The translations under genes were made by a program, and so were the position numbers. A stretch of DNA of 9,022 nucleotides, taken from Synechococcus sp. UW140 (lineage in GTDB: Bacteria; Cyanobacteriota; Cyanobacteriia; PCC-6307; Cyanobiaceae). The stretch is taken from contig CAMDWF010000076.1 of the NCBI GenBank assembly GCA_945878795.1, positions 1-9,022 on the forward strand, written 5' to 3'. The notes under the pieces are model-generated. The model saw only the letters and a program-made list of their open reading frames with translations, was not told the origin of the DNA and did no database searches. Positions 6,426 through 9,022 of the stretch are shown here, piece after piece (the stretch's first letter is position 1; each line of letters starts with the position of its first letter).

Positions 6426-8251
6426 ACAGTGCTAAGGACTCCCCCTCGCCCCTCCCGGCTGAATCAGCTCCAGGCGAGCCCGCCGAAGAGTTTTTGTTCG
6501 GCGCCCTCTCCAGGCCAGCAGGCCGTATCGCTGAGGCGCGTCAGGAGCGCAGCGGCTTCTTCGACCTGGCCCTGCTTGAACCCCTCGATCCGCTCCCCGG
6601 CCAGCCCGCACGCCTGCGCTTCCGTTGCGGCGTGGATACGGCCATTCAGCGGCTGCTGGTCTTCTGGAGCGCCGACGGTTCCACACCGGCATGGAACGAT
6701 GACCTGGCGCCCCAGGGGACCACGCAGGCGGCGGCAGCCACAGCGCTGGATCCGGCCTGGAACACCCTCGATTGGGGTTACAGCCAGGACTGGCAGCTGG
6801 ACCTGCCGGCCCAGGCTGAGGGCACGCTGCTGCGCTACGCGGCGATAGGGGTCGACGCTGCGGGGGCCCTGATTCCCTGTCCTTGGCCCGATCGCGATCG
6901 CCATGGCACGCCCCACGTCGCGGCGGTTGTTGTCGACCGGCTGGAGCCACCGGCCTGGCTGGCGGAGGCCGTCATCTACCAGGTGTTTGTGGATCGCTTT
7001 GCGCCGACCCCGGGCAGCGGCTTTGGGCCGGTGGATGATCTCGATGCCCGGCTGGGGGGAACCCTCTGGGGCCTGGTCGACAAACTCGATGCCATCGCCG
7101 AGTTGGGCGTTGACACCCTCTGGCTGACGCCGATCTTCGCTTCGCCCCAATACCACGGCTATGCGGTCAGCGACTTTCTGGTGATTGCGCCTGAGCTGGG
7201 CGGGCAGGAGGCTTGGGAGGCGCTGGTGCGCAGCTGCCAGGAGCGGGGCTTGCGGATCCTGCTTGATTTCGTCGCCAACCACATATCCGACCAACATGCG
7301 GCCTTCCAACAGGCCTTGCAGGCGCCCGATGCCCCCACCCGCCCCTGGCTGCGTTTTCGCACCTGGCCCCACGACTACGGCTGCTTTTTCGACCAGCCCT
7401 ACCAGCCGGAGATTGATGGGGAGCAACCCGAGGTGCGTGAACACCTGATTGACGCCGCCGTCCATTGGTTGGGGCATGGCTGTGCTGGCTTTCGCCTCGA
7501 TTACGCCCATGGCCTCAGCCATGGCTTCTGGTCCCAGTTCCGCAGCGCCACCCGCCGCGCCGCGCCCGAGAGTGTTTGCTTCGGGGAGGTCACCCATACG
7601 CCCCAGCTGCTGCGCAGCTATGGGGGGCGGCTAGATGGCTGCCTGGATTTCATGCTGTGTGAGCTGCTGCGGGCAACGTTTGCCCGCAGCGAGATGGCCC
7701 TGGCCGCCTTCGCCCGCAACCTCGAGCGCCATCTGGCCTACGCGGGCGGGCAGCTGCTGCTGCCAAGCTTCCTCGACAACCACGACATGAACCGCTTCCT
7801 GATTGCGGCTGGCGGAGACATCAGACGCCTGCGGTTGGCGGCCATGGTGCAGTTCATGCTCCCCGGACCACCGATCGTCTACTACGGCACCGAGGTGGGG
7901 CTCAGCCAGCTGCGACCCCTGGGGCGCCTGGAGGAATCCCGACTGCCCATGCCCCCCCGCGATCAATGGAATCTGGAGCTGCGGGAGTACTACCGCGATT
8001 TGATCGCGCTGCGTCGCCAGGTGGGCCCTTTTCGCCAGCCGCCCAAGCTCCGTTGGCTGGACGACGGTGGCGGGGCGGCGCAATGGCAGATCGGCGACTT
8101 TGATCTGCTTGTTAACTGCGGGGCCGAGCGTTCCTTTGTCATTGGCGCTGCTGTGCCCGTGATGGCCAGCCATTCGGCGGTGCTTGAGGTGGGTCTAGGG
8201 GGCATGTTCAGCCTGCCCGCTTTGTCGGCTGTGGTGTTGCGTCAGGGGTGA
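6422..8251 (+). CDS. GH13 enzyme with N-terminal Ig-like domain (neopullulanase/cyclomaltodextrinase-like)
   Basis: This 609-residue protein starts at the ATG of the ATGA overlap with the preceding GH13 stop, so the two are probably translated as a coupled pair. Residues about 45-170 form a beta-rich N-terminal domain like the CBM34/Ig-type modules of GH13 neopullulanases and cyclomaltodextrinases; the barrel starts at AVIYQVFVDRF (183-193). Catalytic motifs are complete: region I DFVANH (D282-H287), region II GFRLDYAHG (nucleophile D360), region III CFGEVTH (acid/base E389) and region IV FLDNHD (D455). PPIVYYGTEVGL (483-494) is the usual strand-8 segment, and a short beta C-domain ends the protein. 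No signal peptide is seen, so the enzyme is likely cytoplasmic. In known relatives, such enzymes open short or cyclic maltodextrins and alpha-1,6-branched oligosaccharides, which fits glycogen or maltodextrin turnover together with its partner. Subfamily assignment is by eye only. The gene contains the HIP1 octamer at 6894-6901. Confidence 0.9.
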   Translation: MNSAKDSPSPLPAESAPGEPAEEFLFGALSRPAGRIAEARQERSGFFDLALLEPLDPLPGQPARLRFRCGVDTAIQRLLVFWSADGSTPAWNDDLAPQGTTQAAAATALDPAWNTLDWGYSQDWQLDLPAQAEGTLLRYAAIGVDAAGALIPCPWPDRDRHGTPHVAAVVVDRLEPPAWLAEAVIYQVFVDRFAPTPGSGFGPVDDLDARLGGTLWGLVDKLDAIAELGVDTLWLTPIFASPQYHGYAVSDFLVIAPELGGQEAWEALVRSCQERGLRILLDFVANHISDQHAAFQQALQAPDAPTRPWLRFRTWPHDYGCFFDQPYQPEIDGEQPEVREHLIDAAVHWLGHGCAGFRLDYAHGLSHGFWSQFRSATRRAAPESVCFGEVTHTPQLLRSYGGRLDGCLDFMLCELLRATFARSEMALAAFARNLERHLAYAGGQLLLPSFLDNHDMNRFLIAAGGDIRRLRLAAMVQFMLPGPPIVYYGTEVGLSQLRPLGRLEESRLPMPPRDQWNLELREYYRDLIALRRQVGPFRQPPKLRWLDDGGGAAQWQIGDFDLLVNCGAERSFVIGAAVPVMASHSAVLEVGLGGMFSLPALSAVVLRQG

Positions 8252-8262
8252 GCTGGAACCAT

Positions 8263-8333
8263 CTAAATTTTGCTTGGTATTGATGATTGGCTGGGCCATG
8301 GGAATCAAGACTAAATTTTTGCACGGAATTGAT
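8263..8333. repeat. Imperfect direct repeat pair in the AT-rich spacer
   Basis: Two copies of about 22 bases begin CTAAATTTTGCTTGG at 8263 and CTAAATTTTTGCACGG at 8311, and both go on to ATTGAT a few bases later. They differ by a one-base T insertion and a few substitutions. They lie between the convergent ends of the second GH13 gene and the TIR gene, in sequence clearly richer in A/T than the flanking genes. No terminator hairpin with a T-run was seen in 8252-8406. The copies could be a recombination scar or a decayed repeat element. Confidence 0.5.
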
Positions 8334-8406
8334 AGTGTTGTCTGGTTATATGTATGTTGCCTGGGCGAAAGCGGGACTATATTTTGGCAAAATCAATCCG
8401 CCAGAG

Positions 8407-8928
8407 TCAGTCCGTCAGAATCTGCTCACAAAGCTCAGTAAAGCTCTCCTCCATTTGGCGGTCGTAGTCGCGGGGCTGGAGTTGGTCGTAAAGGTATTCG
8501 ATCATGTCAGAGGTGTTGCGGGCGAATTCGCCAATCAGGCGATACTTCATGTGAATACTAATGCCTACGGCCTTAAGATTAGCGGCTATCATTGCTTCTA
8601 GTTCTTCCTCTTCTTTTATCCAGTAAATAGCAGGCATAAATCGCTCTGCAGTCCTCCCAGAGAGTCCGGAATCGGGGAGAATGACTGGGATGATACGCCG
8701 CTGAAAATCCTCTGCTTTATTGCGGCAGTTTTGATAAATCTTGAATAGCTCATACATGCAATACTCCGAGCGGAGATATTTGGCGCTGATCACCACGATC
8801 ACCCGATCAGCGGCGGCCAGGCGATTCATGAAGGCGCTGATCAAGTCACCGGGCCGCATTTCATCGCGATCGATACGTACCGCGATCTGCTCGGGGTGCT
8901 TGCGCAGGGCATCGACAAGCCCATCCAC
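8407..8928 (-). CDS. TIR-domain protein, N-terminally truncated
   Basis: TIR domains of bacteria are NAD-cleaving or signalling effectors in antiphage and other conflict systems. This 173-residue frame starts at a GTG (8928) and reads VDGLVDALRKHPEQIAVRID, then the BB-loop RDEMRPGDL (P26, G27), the core strand RVIVVIS, and SEYCMYEL with E60 at the place of the catalytic Glu, then RRIIPVIL and a C-terminal extension with YWIKEEEELEAM. The family's opening strand (usually an FISY-type motif and about 25-30 residues) is missing. Family similarity continues three or four codons upstream of the GTG (RQIV) and then meets an in-frame TAA at 8943-8941. No other frame in 8944-9022 supplies the missing part. 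ATA, AAA and CTA codons are common here but rare in the neighbours, which suggests transfer. It is likely a broken effector gene, though a short product is possible. It converges on the GH13 pair. Confidence 0.8.
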   Translation of the reverse strand: MDGLVDALRKHPEQIAVRIDRDEMRPGDLISAFMNRLAAADRVIVVISAKYLRSEYCMYELFKIYQNCRNKAEDFQRRIIPVILPDSGLSGRTAERFMPAIYWIKEEEELEAMIAANLKAVGISIHMKYRLIGEFARNTSDMIEYLYDQLQPRDYDRQMEESFTELCEQILTD

Positions 8929-8978
8929 AATCTGTCTTGATTAGGTAGCAAGCTCCGCGACCGCCCCTTCAGGCTAGA

Positions 8979-8996
8979 TTGGTACACACGTACCAA
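8979..8996. promoter_or_regulatory. Operator-like perfect palindrome upstream of a possible plus-strand gene
   Basis: TTGGTAC and GTACCAA are exact inverted arms separated by ACAC. The element ends 10 bases before an ATG at 9007, and a TAGATT that could act as a -10 box overlaps its left arm (8975-8980). A dyad of this size placed over a promoter is typical of sites bound by dimeric repressors, including the antitoxins that control toxin-antitoxin operons. The palindrome is seen directly; the repressor type is inferred. Confidence 0.5.
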
Positions 8997-9006
8997 GACC
9001 GATTCC

Positions 9007-9022
9007 ATGCCAATGAACCGGA
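9007..9022 (+). CDS. Possible start of a gene leaving the window (MPMNR...)
   Basis: ATG at 9007, with a second ATG two codons later at 9013, opens a plus-strand frame that is still open at the last base. Only five codons (MPMNR) are visible, so no product can be named. The support is its position just downstream of the operator-like palindrome at 8979-8996 and the -10-like TAGATT. An autoregulated small gene such as an antitoxin is one reasonable guess, but only from the context. Confidence 0.25.

Noticed and set aside
6464..7597. A 377-codon open frame on the minus strand
   Set aside because: It lies entirely within the second GH13 gene, which has all catalytic motifs. The antisense frame shows no family motif.
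1..9022. CRISPR arrays, tRNA, rRNA, transposase or integrase genes
   Set aside because: No regularly spaced repeats, tRNA-like cloverleaf, rRNA segment or transposase motif was seen on either strand.

Overview
The window looks like a piece of a GC-rich cyanobacterial chromosome, probably of the Cyanobium/Synechococcus type. The reasons are strong G/C preference at third codon positions, weak or absent Shine-Dalgarno sites, cyanobacterial-style GH13 enzymes, and a single copy of the cyanobacterial HIP1 octamer GCGATCGC at 6894-6901. This assignment is an inference from gene content and composition; there is no rRNA or marker gene to confirm it.

Layout. (1) 1-3430, minus strand: one uninterrupted frame of 1143 complete codons that runs off the left edge. 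It encodes a DUF4062 - STAND/NACHT-type NTPase - HEAT-like - FGE-sulfatase (C-type-lectin fold) protein. (2) 3431-3635: a 205-base gap with one perfect hairpin and no gene. (3) 3636-4166, minus strand: a four-helix cytochrome b561-type membrane protein. (4) 4260-4441, plus strand: what looks like the 5' stump of an EamA/DMT permease gene, followed by about 190 bases without a convincing gene. (5) 4632-6425 and 6422-8251, plus strand: two GH13 alpha-amylase-family enzymes whose stop and start codons overlap as ATGA, so they form a translationally coupled pair. (6) 8252-8406: an AT-rich spacer with an imperfect direct repeat. (7) 8407-8928, minus strand: an AT-richer TIR-domain gene missing its first beta strand. 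(8) 8979-8996: a perfect operator-like palindrome just ahead of a plus-strand gene that may start at 9007 and leaves the window.

How it fits together. The two GH13 enzymes are cytoplasmic alpha-glucan enzymes and probably act in glycogen or maltodextrin turnover. The cytochrome is a separate redox gene. The ends of the window are accessory DNA of a conflict or defence kind: a large STAND NTPase with a lectin-fold C-terminus on the left, and a truncated TIR effector with a possible toxin-antitoxin-like operator on the right. The most interesting lead is the C-terminal tip of the STAND protein. Its RGGSW segment lacks the FGE catalytic cysteines and aligns with the part of lectin-fold proteins that diversity-generating retroelements (DGRs) rewrite. 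It may be a hypervariable ligand sensor. The template repeat and reverse transcriptase that would prove this are not in the window.
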